Shown here: one piece after another, positions 45,757 through 55,385 of the stretch
How the letters are laid out: every line of letters begins with the position of its first letter
Numbering within the stretch: the first letter of the stretch is position 1
NCBI GenBank assembly: GCA_023663135.1
Contig: JAMPIE010000004.1
Location: 1-64,000, forward strand
DNA from: Alloprevotella sp.
GTDB taxonomy: Bacteria; Bacteroidota; Bacteroidia; Bacteroidales; Muribaculaceae
Length of the DNA stretch: 64,000 bases
Direction: 5' to 3'
Notes under the pieces: generated by a model
Told to the model about the DNA's origin: nothing
Seen by the model: only the letters and a program-made list of their open reading frames with translations
The model's database searches: none
Made by a program: the position numbers and the translations under genes

Positions 45757-46865
45757 GCGGACTGTATATACATATCCCCTTTTGCCGGTCGCGGTGTAGC
45801 TACTGCGATTTCTACTCCGTGGCATCGCGCTCCATGGATGCCAGAGGCTATGTGGATGCGCTGCTCGCGGAGCTTGATGCGAGAAAAGGGGATTATCCCG
45901 TCCCATTTGACACTATATATATAGGAGGGGGGACACCTACGATGCTCCCTCCCGAAGAGCTCACACGCCTCATAAGGGCGACAGTAGCGGAGGCACGCGA
46001 GGGGGCTGAAGTGACAGTGGAGGCCAATCCCGACGACATCACCGACGAGATAGCTCGGAGCCTGATAGAGGCTGGAGCCAACAGAGTGAGCATGGGAGTG
46101 CAGTCGCTGGTAGACAGTGAGCTTAAAGCCATATCGCGCCGTCACGACGCAGCGGGTGCCGTCAGGGCCGTCGAACATCTCCGCGAGGCGGGTATAGACA
46201 ACATAAGCCTCGACCTCATGTATGGACTGCCGGGGCAGACCATAGAGACGTTTGCGCAATCAGTTGAGGGTATCATAGCCTTAAACCCTGAGCATATCTC
46301 GGCCTATTTGCTCAGTTATGAGCCCGGGACTAGGCTCACTAAAGACTTAGAGGCCGGGAAGATAGAGGAGTATGACGACAAAGAGGCCGAAAAATACTAT
46401 CGCCACCTATGTAGAGCAATGGACGAGGCCGGATATGAGCATTATGAGATAAGCAACTTTGCACGGCCAGGCTATTGGTCGCGTCACAACTCCTCTTATT
46501 GGGATCCCGCCTTGCCTTATCTGGGTCTCGGAGCCGGGGCGCATAGCTATGACGGACGTTCACGCCGACGCGCCAACCGCGCATCAGTGTCGCGCTATAT
46601 GGCCAACCCATGTAACGCAGCGGATCCCAATCTGTGTGAGCAGCTCAGCCCCGAAGAGATCTTTGAAGAAAAAATAATGCTTGCACTTCGCACCCGCCAT
46701 GGGGTCAACCTCGCTACGCTTGAAGAAGGGGAGCGAGATAGATTGCTCAGACAAGCCGCCCATTTGCTTAATTCGGGCAGGCTGATATTGTCATCCGATA
46801 CTCTTACTATTCCAGAAACATACTGGTTAATAGCAGACTATATAATATCAGACCTATTTTTGTAA
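45753..46865 (+). CDS. hemW: Radical SAM haem chaperone HemW
   Basis: The 370-residue protein has the radical-SAM cluster motif C11-x3-C15-x2-C18 (HIPFCRSRCSYCDFYS), GGGTPTMLPPEEL, and a HemN_C-like C-terminal domain. The absence of an N-terminal extension and the IPFC context fit HemW, a haem-binding chaperone, rather than the coproporphyrinogen oxidase HemN. It starts inside the addB stop codon and is followed by a hydrolase gene 6 bp later. Confidence 0.92.
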   Translation: MSGLYIHIPFCRSRCSYCDFYSVASRSMDARGYVDALLAELDARKGDYPVPFDTIYIGGGTPTMLPPEELTRLIRATVAEAREGAEVTVEANPDDITDEIARSLIEAGANRVSMGVQSLVDSELKAISRRHDAAGAVRAVEHLREAGIDNISLDLMYGLPGQTIETFAQSVEGIIALNPEHISAYLLSYEPGTRLTKDLEAGKIEEYDDKEAEKYYRHLCRAMDEAGYEHYEISNFARPGYWSRHNSSYWDPALPYLGLGAGAHSYDGRSRRRANRASVSRYMANPCNAADPNLCEQLSPEEIFEEKIMLALRTRHGVNLATLEEGERDRLLRQAAHLLNSGRLILSSDTLTIPETYWLIADYIISDLFL

Positions 46866-46871
46866 TACAAA

Positions 46872-48071
46872 ATGATAAGACCAATCCTCACACTTATTGC
46901 ATCACTGCTAATGATAATGCCAATGTCGACTATGGCTGAATCGACACGCTCAGCAGTTGACAATTTGATGCGCCGCCACGAGCCACGTCTTCAGTATGAT
47001 CCCGCTATTGACCCCGACAGCTTCCCGACCTGGCAGGGGAAGATGAGCGAAGCCATGGCACGCTTGATGAAGCATGATGTCTTTGGGTGGAAAGAGATGC
47101 CGACTCCGGTGAAGACCGCCTCATCACGTCGCGACGGCTATACTATAGAGCGCTGGGAGGCCCAGCCGCTTGAGGGATATACCGTCGGCTTTTACGTCCT
47201 TACCCCCGATACACTCCGCTATGGTGACCCAGCGCCCGCCATCCTCTGCATCCCCGGCTTTGGACAGACCAAAGAGCTTCTGGCCGGAGAGATTGCCGGC
47301 GACTTTCAACTTGCAAAGGGGGGCAACCCCGACGCGGGGAAGAGCGCCATGGCTCGCCAATATGCCAAGCAGGGAGTGATAGCCGTGGCGGTTGACAATC
47401 CATCGTGTGGCGAGCTGAGCGATGACGGATATGCCGATTACGTCACCTCATCGCGCTTCTTGCTTGAAATGGGATGGAGCTACCTGGGCCTCGCCTCATG
47501 GCAAGACCGAGTGATACTCGACTGGATGAAGACGCATCCCAACATGGACCCTGAACGGCTCATCGTGAGCGGATTTTCGCTGGGCACAGAGCCGCTGATG
47601 GCTCTCGGACTTCTCGATTCCACAATATATGCCTTTGTCTATAACGATTTCATGTGTCGCACCCGCGAGCGCATCTTGGTGATGAACAAGCCAGAGGCCA
47701 ACGGCGCGCGCCCCTTCCCCAACAATATAGAGCACCTGATACCGGAGTTTCTTGCTGAATTTGACTTTCCCGACATAGTTAGTGCGTTGGCACCACGCCC
47801 GGTGATATGCACCGAGGGTGGGCTTGACCGCGACTTTGACATCATAAGCGGAGCCTATGCCAAGGCCGGAGCCCCGGGCGCATTTGAGCGCTACCACTAC
47901 GCCATGTATGCCGATTCCTCGAAGAGAGTGGATGTAGACAGATTGCCCGAGGGGATAGACCGCGACGAATTCTTCAGGCTATGTAACGTAGACCCTCCCC
48001 ATCATTACTTCAAGACCGAGCATATCATCCCCTGGCTCCATCGGTTACTTGGAGGCCGGAGCGGTGAATAA
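46872..48071 (+). CDS. Exported alpha/beta hydrolase (acetyl-esterase-like)
   Basis: The 399-residue protein has a signal peptide (about 1-22, MSTMAES) and an alpha/beta hydrolase fold with the oxyanion region CIPGFGQTKE, nucleophile elbow GFSLGTE (near 231-237) and a likely acid/base pair in the C-terminal half (GGLDRDFD, PPHHYFKTEH). The insertion after the first motif and overall length resemble bacterial acetyl-xylan-esterase-like hydrolases often found with polysaccharide metabolism. Substrate is unknown. It closes the long plus-strand unit and converges on the next gene 1 bp away. Confidence 0.8.
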   Translation: MIRPILTLIASLLMIMPMSTMAESTRSAVDNLMRRHEPRLQYDPAIDPDSFPTWQGKMSEAMARLMKHDVFGWKEMPTPVKTASSRRDGYTIERWEAQPLEGYTVGFYVLTPDTLRYGDPAPAILCIPGFGQTKELLAGEIAGDFQLAKGGNPDAGKSAMARQYAKQGVIAVAVDNPSCGELSDDGYADYVTSSRFLLEMGWSYLGLASWQDRVILDWMKTHPNMDPERLIVSGFSLGTEPLMALGLLDSTIYAFVYNDFMCRTRERILVMNKPEANGARPFPNNIEHLIPEFLAEFDFPDIVSALAPRPVICTEGGLDRDFDIISGAYAKAGAPGAFERYHYAMYADSSKRVDVDRLPEGIDRDEFFRLCNVDPPHHYFKTEHIIPWLHRLLGGRSGE

Positions 48072-48072
48072 A

Positions 48073-48858
48073 TCAGCGGCAATATGATGCCACGTAGCGG
48101 AGCCCCTCAGGCAAAAGAGGCGGCTCCGCTTCAATTGAGAAGGAGCCCATATGGCCATCATAGCGTTCAGCCAAGGCGAAATGGCATAGGCCGATGCCCA
48201 TATCGATGAGAGAGAGCGGCCCCTTGCCGGCAGAGCAGAAGGTGACCTTGCCATCAGAGACGAAAGCACGCCAAGGCTGTGAGTTGACCGACGAGGGAGC
48301 GAGCCTCATCATCATAAGCGACCGTGTAAGCTCCGACGAGGAGGGGAGCGGAGAGGTCATGCCCTTACTGAAGAAGAGAGTGTCAAAAGGCTTGCGTCGG
48401 TTGCTTCGGACCACGGATCTCATCATCCTCTCCATCAGTCTTGGCTTGGCCGGAGGATCGATTGGAGATATGATGCGGAGAGACTCCCCTTGAGGCCAAG
48501 CCTCAGCGTCAAAGCTTGAGCCGCGGAAAGTGCCGCCAATCCAGCATGTGCCGAGGCCGAGCCGCGTGGCCTCAAGCACCACTTGCTCCATCAAGAAGCC
48601 GGCCGAGAGGAGCGAGGCATCGTCGGGGCCTGTGGCCATGAGGAGATAGTCGGTTGCCCCCTTGATGACACCGTAGGTGCCCGGGCGAGACTCGCTGATG
48701 TCGCCATAATGACGGAGCCTAATCGTCACACATCCGCCAAAGGGCGACGAGGCAGCCTTAATATTATCAATAATAGCCTGGCTCTGGCAATTGTCGAGGC
48801 TTGTAGAGGCATAGGTTCTTACCGAGCGGCGAGTCTTAATTGCATCAATAATGTCCAT
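48073..48858 (-). CDS. TM1586-type nitroreductase family protein
   Basis: The 261-residue protein begins with the nitroreductase-like AIKTRRSVRTYAS and contains two related half-domains (LGLGTCWIGGTFRGS near 103-117 and MRLAPSSVNSQPWRAF near 193-208), the pattern of putative TM nitroreductases. It probably binds FMN, but substrate and reaction are unknown. Its ATG overlaps the stop of the FAD/Fe-S oxidoreductase gene by one base (TAATG), so both are probably translated from one mRNA. Confidence 0.82.
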   Translation of the reverse strand: MDIIDAIKTRRSVRTYASTSLDNCQSQAIIDNIKAASSPFGGCVTIRLRHYGDISESRPGTYGVIKGATDYLLMATGPDDASLLSAGFLMEQVVLEATRLGLGTCWIGGTFRGSSFDAEAWPQGESLRIISPIDPPAKPRLMERMMRSVVRSNRRKPFDTLFFSKGMTSPLPSSSELTRSLMMMRLAPSSVNSQPWRAFVSDGKVTFCSAGKGPLSLIDMGIGLCHFALAERYDGHMGSFSIEAEPPLLPEGLRYVASYCR

Positions 48859-51665
48859 TATTCAGAGGTGGTTTCGTCAATAAGATAAGCGATTGACTCA
48901 TAAGGGCGACCAATGGTGGCCATCATGGAGATCTCGCAAGTGCGGGCCAGAGAGTAGCAGCCGTCGAAGTGCAGTCCGGCAGTTTCATCGCGCTCATAGT
49001 GGGTTGCCGAAGCCGCTACCTTAGGGAAGAGGAAACCGCGGTCGCCGGCGCCCCCGCAGCAGAAGCTGTCGCGAGGGGTGACCACCTCGTCGGCGCATTG
49101 GGTGGCTAAGGATGCCATGGCGGAGTCGAGATGGAGCAGGCGAGAGGCGCAAGTGGGGTGGAGCAGCACTCTTCCCTTCTTGTGTGTCACCTTAAGCCTC
49201 GGTAGGGCGTGCATACCCAGCCAGTCAACGATGTCGATAATAGTCAGGCGGGAATAATGCTCTTGGTTTTCGGGGGTGAGAATGTTGTGCACGCTGGTGA
49301 GGAGGGTGTGGGTGCATGAGGTAGTGTCGCAGAAGATAGGAATCTTACCCTCTTGGCTTAAGGTCCAAAACTGCTCAATGGCCTTATTTGCAGTAATCTT
49401 GCGTCCCTCCTCGTCGCCCTTGTGTTCCCATATCTGAGAGCAGCAGAGGGAGTTGACATTGCGTGGGAGCGACACCTTGATGCCGGCACGGGATGCAATG
49501 CGCAGGATGACGGTGATTAGGTCGTCCTTGCCTATCGAGGAGGCACCGAAGATTCTTGTGACGCATGCCGGGAAGTAGATAAAGTCGGGCGCGGGCTCCT
49601 CATGAAAGTGAAGCGAGGAGGGCATCGGGAAAAATTTACTCCAGTGAGGCACTTGGCTATAGAGCTTGTGCATTAGGTCGGTGGCCCAAATAAGCGGATA
49701 GGGGGAGATGGCTTTCTCGGCGAGCACGGCCCCCTTGAGCATGCCGCGAATGGCTGTCTGGACCCCCTCGAAGTGGCGAGCACCGGCGGTGAGAGCCCCC
49801 TTGAACAAGGCTCCATTGGACTTGGCACGGAGCGCGTCGGTGACCACAGCCGTGGAGATGCCCAGCGGGCAGGGCATCTGGCAGGACGCATCGCTACAGC
49901 AGCTGTCCATCCCGTCAAAGCGATATTGTCGCTCGAGGCGGGTAGCCTCGTCGGGCTGCGAGGCCATATGGGCAATGACGCGTCGAGCCTGGAGACGCTG
50001 ACGAGGAGTGAGAGTGATGTCTCGCGAGGGGCAGACATGTTCGCAGTAGCCACACTCGATGCACTTGTCGGCACGGTCATACCCCAGGTCTTTGCCGAAG
50101 ATGTCGAGGCTCTTCATGGGCTTGATGAAGCACTCGGGGTCGTCGTTGATGATCACCCCCGGATTGAGGATACCTTGCGGGTCGGCAAGCTGCTTGACAG
50201 TCTTCATCATCGAATAAATCTCGTCGCCCCATTCTCGCGCCACGAATGGAGCTATGGCTCTTCCTGTGCCATGCTCGCCCTTGAGTGAGCCGTTGAGGCT
50301 GAGTACATGATCGACAAATCCGGCCATAAATGCGCTGAAATTGCGCAGGTTGCTCTCCTGATCGATGGAAGAAGTGAGGAGAGGATGGACGTTGCCGTCG
50401 CGAGCATGGCCAAAGATCGAGCCCTGGTAGCCGTGGCGCTTGAAGAGAGCCTGGATGCCGTCGACGAGGCGATCAAGCGACTCCACGGGTGCGCAGACAT
50501 CTTCGAGAATCACCGTAGCGCCGGGCACACGAGCGCCGGCTACGCAGGGGAAGATGCCGTCGCGCATCTGCCATAGCTGTTGGCGCTGCGCCACGGTGGT
50601 GGTGAAGGGGTCTTGATGAGTAATGCCTCTGAGACGGGTAATCCCCGGAGTGATGTCGCTTATCATAGATGCCAACTCCTCAGAAGAAGAGCCGCCATAG
50701 TCGATGAGCATGGCTGTGGTCCCTTCGGGCATATCTGAACTTTTGCCCATATAAGACACCAAGGAAGCATAGTCCATCATCTCTACGGCCAGAGCACCGC
50801 TTTGACCGAGCCAAGGAGCGGCGGCAGCAGCCGAGGTCACATCTTTGAAATAGAGGAGCGAAGAAGAGTAGACCGAGAAAGAGGGGAGGGTATTGAGCTC
50901 GGCCGAAGAGATGAAGCCGAGAGTTCCCTCTGAGCCGATTAGGAGATGGGTGAAGATGTCCATGGGATTGTCGAAGTCGACAAAGGAGTTCATCCCATAG
51001 CCGGTGACATTTTTTATCTTATACTTAGTGACGATTTTATCATAAATCTCAGGGCTTGCCAAGATGCGTTGGCGAAGCTCCATGAGGCCGTTGCACAGCT
51101 CGCGCTCTTGCTCTTCAAATCGACGTCGGTCGTTGGACGATGCGCTGTCGTAGCAGTGACCATTGGCGAGCATAAACTGCATTGAGCTGAGGGTATGATA
51201 AGAGTTGTGGGACACGCCGGCCTGCATGCCGCTGCTGTTGTTGGCTAATATGCCTCCCATCATAGCCGCCTGAGACGAGGCGGGATCAGGGCCAATGTGA
51301 TGATGGTGAGGCCTGAGAATAGCATTGACCTGCGAGGCAGTGAGTCCCGGCTCAAACCATATCTTCTTGCCTGAGTCGGAGACGCGAGCACGCTTCCAGG
51401 CAGTTCGCAGCTCGCAAATTATGCCGTTGTTGACGCTCTGGCCGGAGAGAGAAGTGCCGCCGGTGCGGAAAGTGATGCCAATGCCGTGGCGCGAAGCCAA
51501 TGCGAGGAGGCGCGCCACCTGCTCGGGCGTGTCGGGCCTGGCCACAGCCAAAGGTTTAATATTGAAATAAGAAGCGTCGCGAGAGTAAATGTCAAGCAAC
51601 AGGTCGGAGTCGAGAATCTGTGCGGGGCTTAAGAAGGCCCTCATCTCATTCAGGAAGGGAGGCAT
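48858..51665 (-). CDS. FAD-binding and (Fe-S)-binding oxidoreductase (D-lactate/D-2-hydroxyacid dehydrogenase type)
   Basis: From the ATG at 51665 the 935-residue protein fuses a PCMH-type FAD domain (GITFRTGGTSLSGQSVN near 63-79), a GlcD-like C-terminal oxidase domain, a ferredoxin segment (CIECGYCEHVCP and a CCSDASCQMPCP motif) and a GlpC-type CCG domain (NSLCCSQIWEHKGD and DSFCCGGAGDRGF). This is the YdiJ/Dld-II arrangement that oxidises D-lactate or related 2-hydroxyacids and passes electrons to the quinone pool. A longer start at 51770 adds 35 residues without family match. Substrate cannot be fixed from sequence. Confidence 0.85.
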   Translation of the reverse strand: MPPFLNEMRAFLSPAQILDSDLLLDIYSRDASYFNIKPLAVARPDTPEQVARLLALASRHGIGITFRTGGTSLSGQSVNNGIICELRTAWKRARVSDSGKKIWFEPGLTASQVNAILRPHHHHIGPDPASSQAAMMGGILANNSSGMQAGVSHNSYHTLSSMQFMLANGHCYDSASSNDRRRFEEQERELCNGLMELRQRILASPEIYDKIVTKYKIKNVTGYGMNSFVDFDNPMDIFTHLLIGSEGTLGFISSAELNTLPSFSVYSSSLLYFKDVTSAAAAAPWLGQSGALAVEMMDYASLVSYMGKSSDMPEGTTAMLIDYGGSSSEELASMISDITPGITRLRGITHQDPFTTTVAQRQQLWQMRDGIFPCVAGARVPGATVILEDVCAPVESLDRLVDGIQALFKRHGYQGSIFGHARDGNVHPLLTSSIDQESNLRNFSAFMAGFVDHVLSLNGSLKGEHGTGRAIAPFVAREWGDEIYSMMKTVKQLADPQGILNPGVIINDDPECFIKPMKSLDIFGKDLGYDRADKCIECGYCEHVCPSRDITLTPRQRLQARRVIAHMASQPDEATRLERQYRFDGMDSCCSDASCQMPCPLGISTAVVTDALRAKSNGALFKGALTAGARHFEGVQTAIRGMLKGAVLAEKAISPYPLIWATDLMHKLYSQVPHWSKFFPMPSSLHFHEEPAPDFIYFPACVTRIFGASSIGKDDLITVILRIASRAGIKVSLPRNVNSLCCSQIWEHKGDEEGRKITANKAIEQFWTLSQEGKIPIFCDTTSCTHTLLTSVHNILTPENQEHYSRLTIIDIVDWLGMHALPRLKVTHKKGRVLLHPTCASRLLHLDSAMASLATQCADEVVTPRDSFCCGGAGDRGFLFPKVAASATHYERDETAGLHFDGCYSLARTCEISMMATIGRPYESIAYLIDETTSE

Positions 51666-51895
51666 AAGCAATGAATAAAGGTATAGCAATATAATGCGAA
51701 ACGAGGCCTGTAGGTTCGGTAAGCATAAAAAAGAGGCCTCCATCTCAACGTCGGTTGAAGCGGAGGCCACGGAGAAGGTGTCTAAAAATCTGAATAAAGA
51801 CTTTTATAAAGAAGTCAGAAAATTCCTTCTCTTTGATGATGAAACGCCCGGGGAGCGCTGAAAGTTCAGCGAAGGCGAAAAAATCTTATGCAGAT

Positions 51896-52438
51896 TTAGA
51901 ATTCGGTGTCGTCGGAGAGATTTTCGAGGTCTTCTTCGTCGTAGTCGTCGGGGAGTTCATCGCCAAGGTCGAGGTCATCTATCTCATCCTGAGCATTTTT
52001 GGCATCGATTTGCTGCTCAAAGATGTTGAGGTCGACAAACTGGGGGGGAGGAGTGCCGAGGGCGATGGTGCAGACAGGATCGCTGAGGCTCTTGAGCGGC
52101 TCAATTTTTTTGAGCTCCATGAAGAACGAGCGCTCGGTCATGTAGTCAAACATAAAGATGAGTCGCTGGCCCTCCTCCTCGATGAGGTTAATGAGGGGAG
52201 TCTCATCCATGAGGAAAACATCTTCGTCTGGTTCGGTGCCCATATCCTCGAGGGTTATCTCGCTTTGCTTCTCCCAATTGTTGTCGCAGAGGAAGAAGGA
52301 GTTCATCTGACCCTTGTCATAACCGACAGAGTCGCATATGGCGTTGCGAAGCTGCAGAAAGGATGAGTCGGAGTCGATGCTGATTTCGCGCTTGAAGTTG
52401 TTGACTTCATCAGAGACGATGCGAAAGTTATATATCAT
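51896..52438 (-). CDS. pRiA4b ORF-3-like (IS1096 TnpR-type) protein
   Basis: The 180-residue protein has the family's YNFRIVSDEVNNFKREISIDSD opening (in part), CDSVGYDKGQMNSFFLCDNNW and a YDYM-like central segment, followed by a highly acidic tail rich in Asp and Glu (about 145-178). Database names for this family mention resolvase or IS passenger, but nothing here resembles a recombinase catalytic site. It is probably an ordinary conserved chromosomal gene of unknown function. A near-consensus promoter lies at 52521-52553. No insertion-sequence ends are nearby. Confidence 0.8.
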   Translation of the reverse strand: MIYNFRIVSDEVNNFKREISIDSDSSFLQLRNAICDSVGYDKGQMNSFFLCDNNWEKQSEITLEDMGTEPDEDVFLMDETPLINLIEEEGQRLIFMFDYMTERSFFMELKKIEPLKSLSDPVCTIALGTPPPQFVDLNIFEQQIDAKNAQDEIDDLDLGDELPDDYDEEDLENLSDDTEF

Positions 52439-52520
52439 AGGAGGTTATGGGGATGGGGGTTATAGGGGGGAAAGGAGTGGTGGCAGGTGGAGAGGCGTGA
52501 TGCCGCTCTCAATGCAGATG

Positions 52521-52553
52521 CGAAGTTAGTAATCAAACATTCATAGAGCCAAA
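52521..52553 (-). promoter_or_regulatory. Candidate promoter for the pRiA4b-like gene
   Basis: On the minus strand TTTG (52553-52550), a 21-base spacer and TAACTTCG (52528-52521) differ from consensus at one base. The leader would be about 75 bases. Confidence 0.4.
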
Positions 52554-52623
52554 AAATTTCAGTGTTTTTTTTATTTTAGCTTAAATTTACTGTTGTCGGA
52601 GGGGCTCCGCCAATAATTTTGAC

Positions 52624-52631
52624 TACCTTTG
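52624..52631 (+). promoter_or_regulatory. Candidate -7 element for the 737-residue exported protein gene
   Basis: TACCTTTG matches TAnnTTTG. An in-frame ATG at 52619 lies before it and is rejected. The next ATG at 52643 is only 11 bases past the box, so the transcript would be almost leaderless. No -33 TTTG is present. Confidence 0.5.
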
Positions 52632-52642
52632 AGGCTGTGAAA

Positions 52643-54856
52643 ATGAGAGCAAGGATATATATAGTCGTAGTGGCGGCGGTTGCGGCTCTTTTGGCCATGT
52701 CGCAGCTGACAGACGACTTTCCGCGACGCTACGGAGGGCGGTGGCAGCCCGACGAGGGAGACACCCAGGGCTACATAGTGCAGCTCACGGCTGACAGCCT
52801 GCTCACTGTACCGGGGCATGGGCGCTCCCTGATGCTTGTCACAGCCGACTCTCTTGAGCGTCGGATGAATAGCGTGGCTATCAAGGCTGCGAGGCTCAAG
52901 ACTTCATCGCCTCTTTTTGATGCTGTGTGGGATTATGCCTGGAATCGCCTATCCGCGTGCCCGCCCACACTGTCATCGCTTTATCTCACGCTGCCGATCA
53001 TGGCACATAGTGGAGATGAGGTGGCCGAATATCTTCGCAAGGGATATCCTGGGCTCTCCGAGGCGAGTGATGACTCCTGGCCGTTGGCCGATGAGAGAGG
53101 CCTGATGTGGATAGAAGTGGCGGGAGAATATCTCCTTGCATCGGGCAATGACTCATTTGGCTCATTTGCCGCTGTAGGAGCTACGGATATCCTTATGGCG
53201 GACTCATGTCGATATTACGATGTGCAGACGGGGCTCTGGCGCGGCGGCGGCGATGGCAAACTCTCGGGAGGGCTCCCGGAGTGGATGACTGTAGCCGATC
53301 GATTTAACGTTGTGGGGCTGGCTCATAACGTGATGGCGGCCGAGGCTTACCGATCGGCGGCCGTATTATATGCTCAAAGCGGCGACTTCCTTCGTGCTAC
53401 TCGGATGATGAACGAGGCCCGCGGCATGGCCTCGAGGATATCAGAGGCCATGTGGCTACCGGTAGAGGGCCGCTATAGCCAATACCTATACGGGCGGCTA
53501 TATCGGGTGGCCTCGCCCGCCTCCTCAGGGAGAGGCAATGCACTCGCGGCCCTGTCGGAGATTGTGAGCGACTACATGACGGCAAGCCGAGTAGTGACCC
53601 GCCTGCCACGTACCCCCTATGGACTCATGACCACCTATCCGCCTACAGATGACTTAGAGTCAGAGGCCGATGCCCTTACGCAGGGGCTGTGGGCTATGGC
53701 TTGTGGAAGAGTAGCTGACGGGCGAGCATTGTGGAACGCCATGTCAATCTTGGTGAGGCTGGTGTGTCTTGACGCAATGGCAGGGGATTCGCAAGACGTG
53801 GATTGTAACGCCGCCTTTATCGGGGCAGTGGCCAAATCACTCTTTGGCATACGCGCTGAGCCCGAAGGCCTTAGATTTATCCCCTGTGTAGCTCCGGAGC
53901 TTGGCAACGAAGTGAGGCTCACCGGAGTGGCCTATCGCGATGCAACACTTGACATCACCGTTTCAGGCACCGGGGAGCGCATAGCCTCATTTAGCATTGA
54001 CGGATTTGCGCAAGAGAGTCCTATCTTCCCTGTTGGGATGGATGGTCACCACACAGTAAGAATCGAGATGGTGGCTGCCACAAGCCAGGAAGGTGAGAGG
54101 ATCTCCGATGCCGAGCTTCCTGTGATATTGCCCCAGGCAATGCCTGAGATGGAAGAGCCGGAGTGGATAAGCTCAGCATCGGCCGCGTTGGCGACGACAG
54201 CCCACGGTTATGCAGTGATAGTCAATGGAGAGCGCGTCGAAGATATAAGCGCCGGCACCTTTACTCTCGACGCCGGGAGAGCCTATCGCGAGACACTCAT
54301 TGCTCCGCTTGGCGAGAAGGGGCGCCCCGCGGGATATATGGCTGAGCCTCATGTGGACTGTCCGGATCGGTCGTCGGTAATAATCCAGGCCGAGTGGTAT
54401 GCCGCCAGAGAGTTGGCGCGCGACATCTACCGGCGAATGTATAGGCATTGGAGTCGACAGAAAGCCCGAGGGAGAGCCGATAGTTCAACTCGCCCCAACC
54501 GCCGACTGACACAGATTGTGGCTCTACCATCAGATAAAAGCTTGACATTTACCCTTGAGGCCACTGATACATCGACCTGCGTGGTGGAGATAGGGTATGC
54601 CCAGGGGCGAGATGCCGGCCGTCGCGCCACACCGCTGCGAGCACTTGATGTCAATGGGGCGACGGCAGCCATCTTGGCTCTTCCCCGCCAGATAGATGGG
54701 GGCGACACTACTATCACCGTGACAAGCCTTCCGGTGGCCGTAAAGCTCATGCCCGGGCATAATCGGCTCACACTCCATTCCGAGAGCCCTAAACTCAGGC
54801 GAGGAGGGAAGAATGACACAGTGATGATAGATTTTTTACGAATCACTTCATTATAA
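52643..54856 (+). CDS. Exported protein with six-hairpin glycosidase-like core, function unassigned
   Basis: The 737-residue product has an N-terminal signal or anchor (MRARIYIVVVAAVAAL, then AMSQLTDD). Residues about 90-430 are alpha-helical with repeated patterns reminiscent of an (alpha/alpha)6 toroid of MGH1/trehalase-like glycoside hydrolases (WPLADERGLMWIEVAGEYLL, YGLMTTYPPTDDLESEA in part). The C-terminal half is beta-rich and would be accessory domains. I do not see a clearly conserved catalytic acid pair, so it may be an inactive or divergent enzyme. It starts a unit with the metallophosphoesterase gene 4 bp downstream. Confidence 0.65.
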   Translation: MRARIYIVVVAAVAALLAMSQLTDDFPRRYGGRWQPDEGDTQGYIVQLTADSLLTVPGHGRSLMLVTADSLERRMNSVAIKAARLKTSSPLFDAVWDYAWNRLSACPPTLSSLYLTLPIMAHSGDEVAEYLRKGYPGLSEASDDSWPLADERGLMWIEVAGEYLLASGNDSFGSFAAVGATDILMADSCRYYDVQTGLWRGGGDGKLSGGLPEWMTVADRFNVVGLAHNVMAAEAYRSAAVLYAQSGDFLRATRMMNEARGMASRISEAMWLPVEGRYSQYLYGRLYRVASPASSGRGNALAALSEIVSDYMTASRVVTRLPRTPYGLMTTYPPTDDLESEADALTQGLWAMACGRVADGRALWNAMSILVRLVCLDAMAGDSQDVDCNAAFIGAVAKSLFGIRAEPEGLRFIPCVAPELGNEVRLTGVAYRDATLDITVSGTGERIASFSIDGFAQESPIFPVGMDGHHTVRIEMVAATSQEGERISDAELPVILPQAMPEMEEPEWISSASAALATTAHGYAVIVNGERVEDISAGTFTLDAGRAYRETLIAPLGEKGRPAGYMAEPHVDCPDRSSVIIQAEWYAARELARDIYRRMYRHWSRQKARGRADSSTRPNRRLTQIVALPSDKSLTFTLEATDTSTCVVEIGYAQGRDAGRRATPLRALDVNGATAAILALPRQIDGGDTTITVTSLPVAVKLMPGHNRLTLHSESPKLRRGGKNDTVMIDFLRITSL

Positions 54857-54860
54857 CGGT

Positions 54861-55385
54861 ATGATAACCAAGATAGGGATAATGTCAGACACCCACTCAT
54901 GTTGGGACGGCCGATATGTGAAACATTTCTCAGACTGCGACGAGATATGGCATGCCGGCGACTTGGGCGATATGTCGATGCTTGAAAACTTGAGATCGTC
55001 GTTTCCTTATGCGGTGGTGAGGGCGGTTGCAGGCAACATAGATCCGCCCCCATTGCGTCGTGAGATAGGTGAAGTGGCCGAGTTTGAGGTAGATGGGCTG
55101 AGGGTGTGGATGACCCATATCGGAGGCTATCCGGGGCGATATGCTCCCGGAGTGATGAAGCTTCTTTCAGAGAAAAAGATTAACATCTTTGTCAGCGGCC
55201 ACAGCCATATTCTAAAAGTGATGTCTGATAAGTATTTGGGGCTGCTGCACATCAATCCCGGCGCAGCCGGCACCCACGGGTGGCAGCGCGAACGCACCCT
55301 CGTCAGGCTCACCATCAAGGATGGGAAGCCGTCGCAGGTAGAAATAATCACCCTTTCAAAAAAACAAGATGAAGAAGAGAAATAA
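54861..55385 (+). CDS. YfcE-type metallophosphoesterase
   Basis: The 174-residue protein has the calcineurin-like motifs in order: IGIMSDTHS (D-x-H, residues 5-13), HAGDLGD (GDxxD-type, near 36-42), AGNID (GNxD-type, near 57-61) and FVSGHSH (GHxH, near 111-117). YfcE-like enzymes are small cytosolic Mn2+-dependent phosphodiesterases of uncertain physiological substrate. It overlaps the SPOR protein gene by 17 bp. Confidence 0.9.
   Translation: MITKIGIMSDTHSCWDGRYVKHFSDCDEIWHAGDLGDMSMLENLRSSFPYAVVRAVAGNIDPPPLRREIGEVAEFEVDGLRVWMTHIGGYPGRYAPGVMKLLSEKKINIFVSGHSHILKVMSDKYLGLLHINPGAAGTHGWQRERTLVRLTIKDGKPSQVEIITLSKKQDEEEK

Noticed and set aside
51896-52438. Functional resolvase or insertion sequence (from the usual TnpR family name)
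   Set aside because: No serine-recombinase motif, no inverted-repeat ends and no transposase nearby; the family name is historical.
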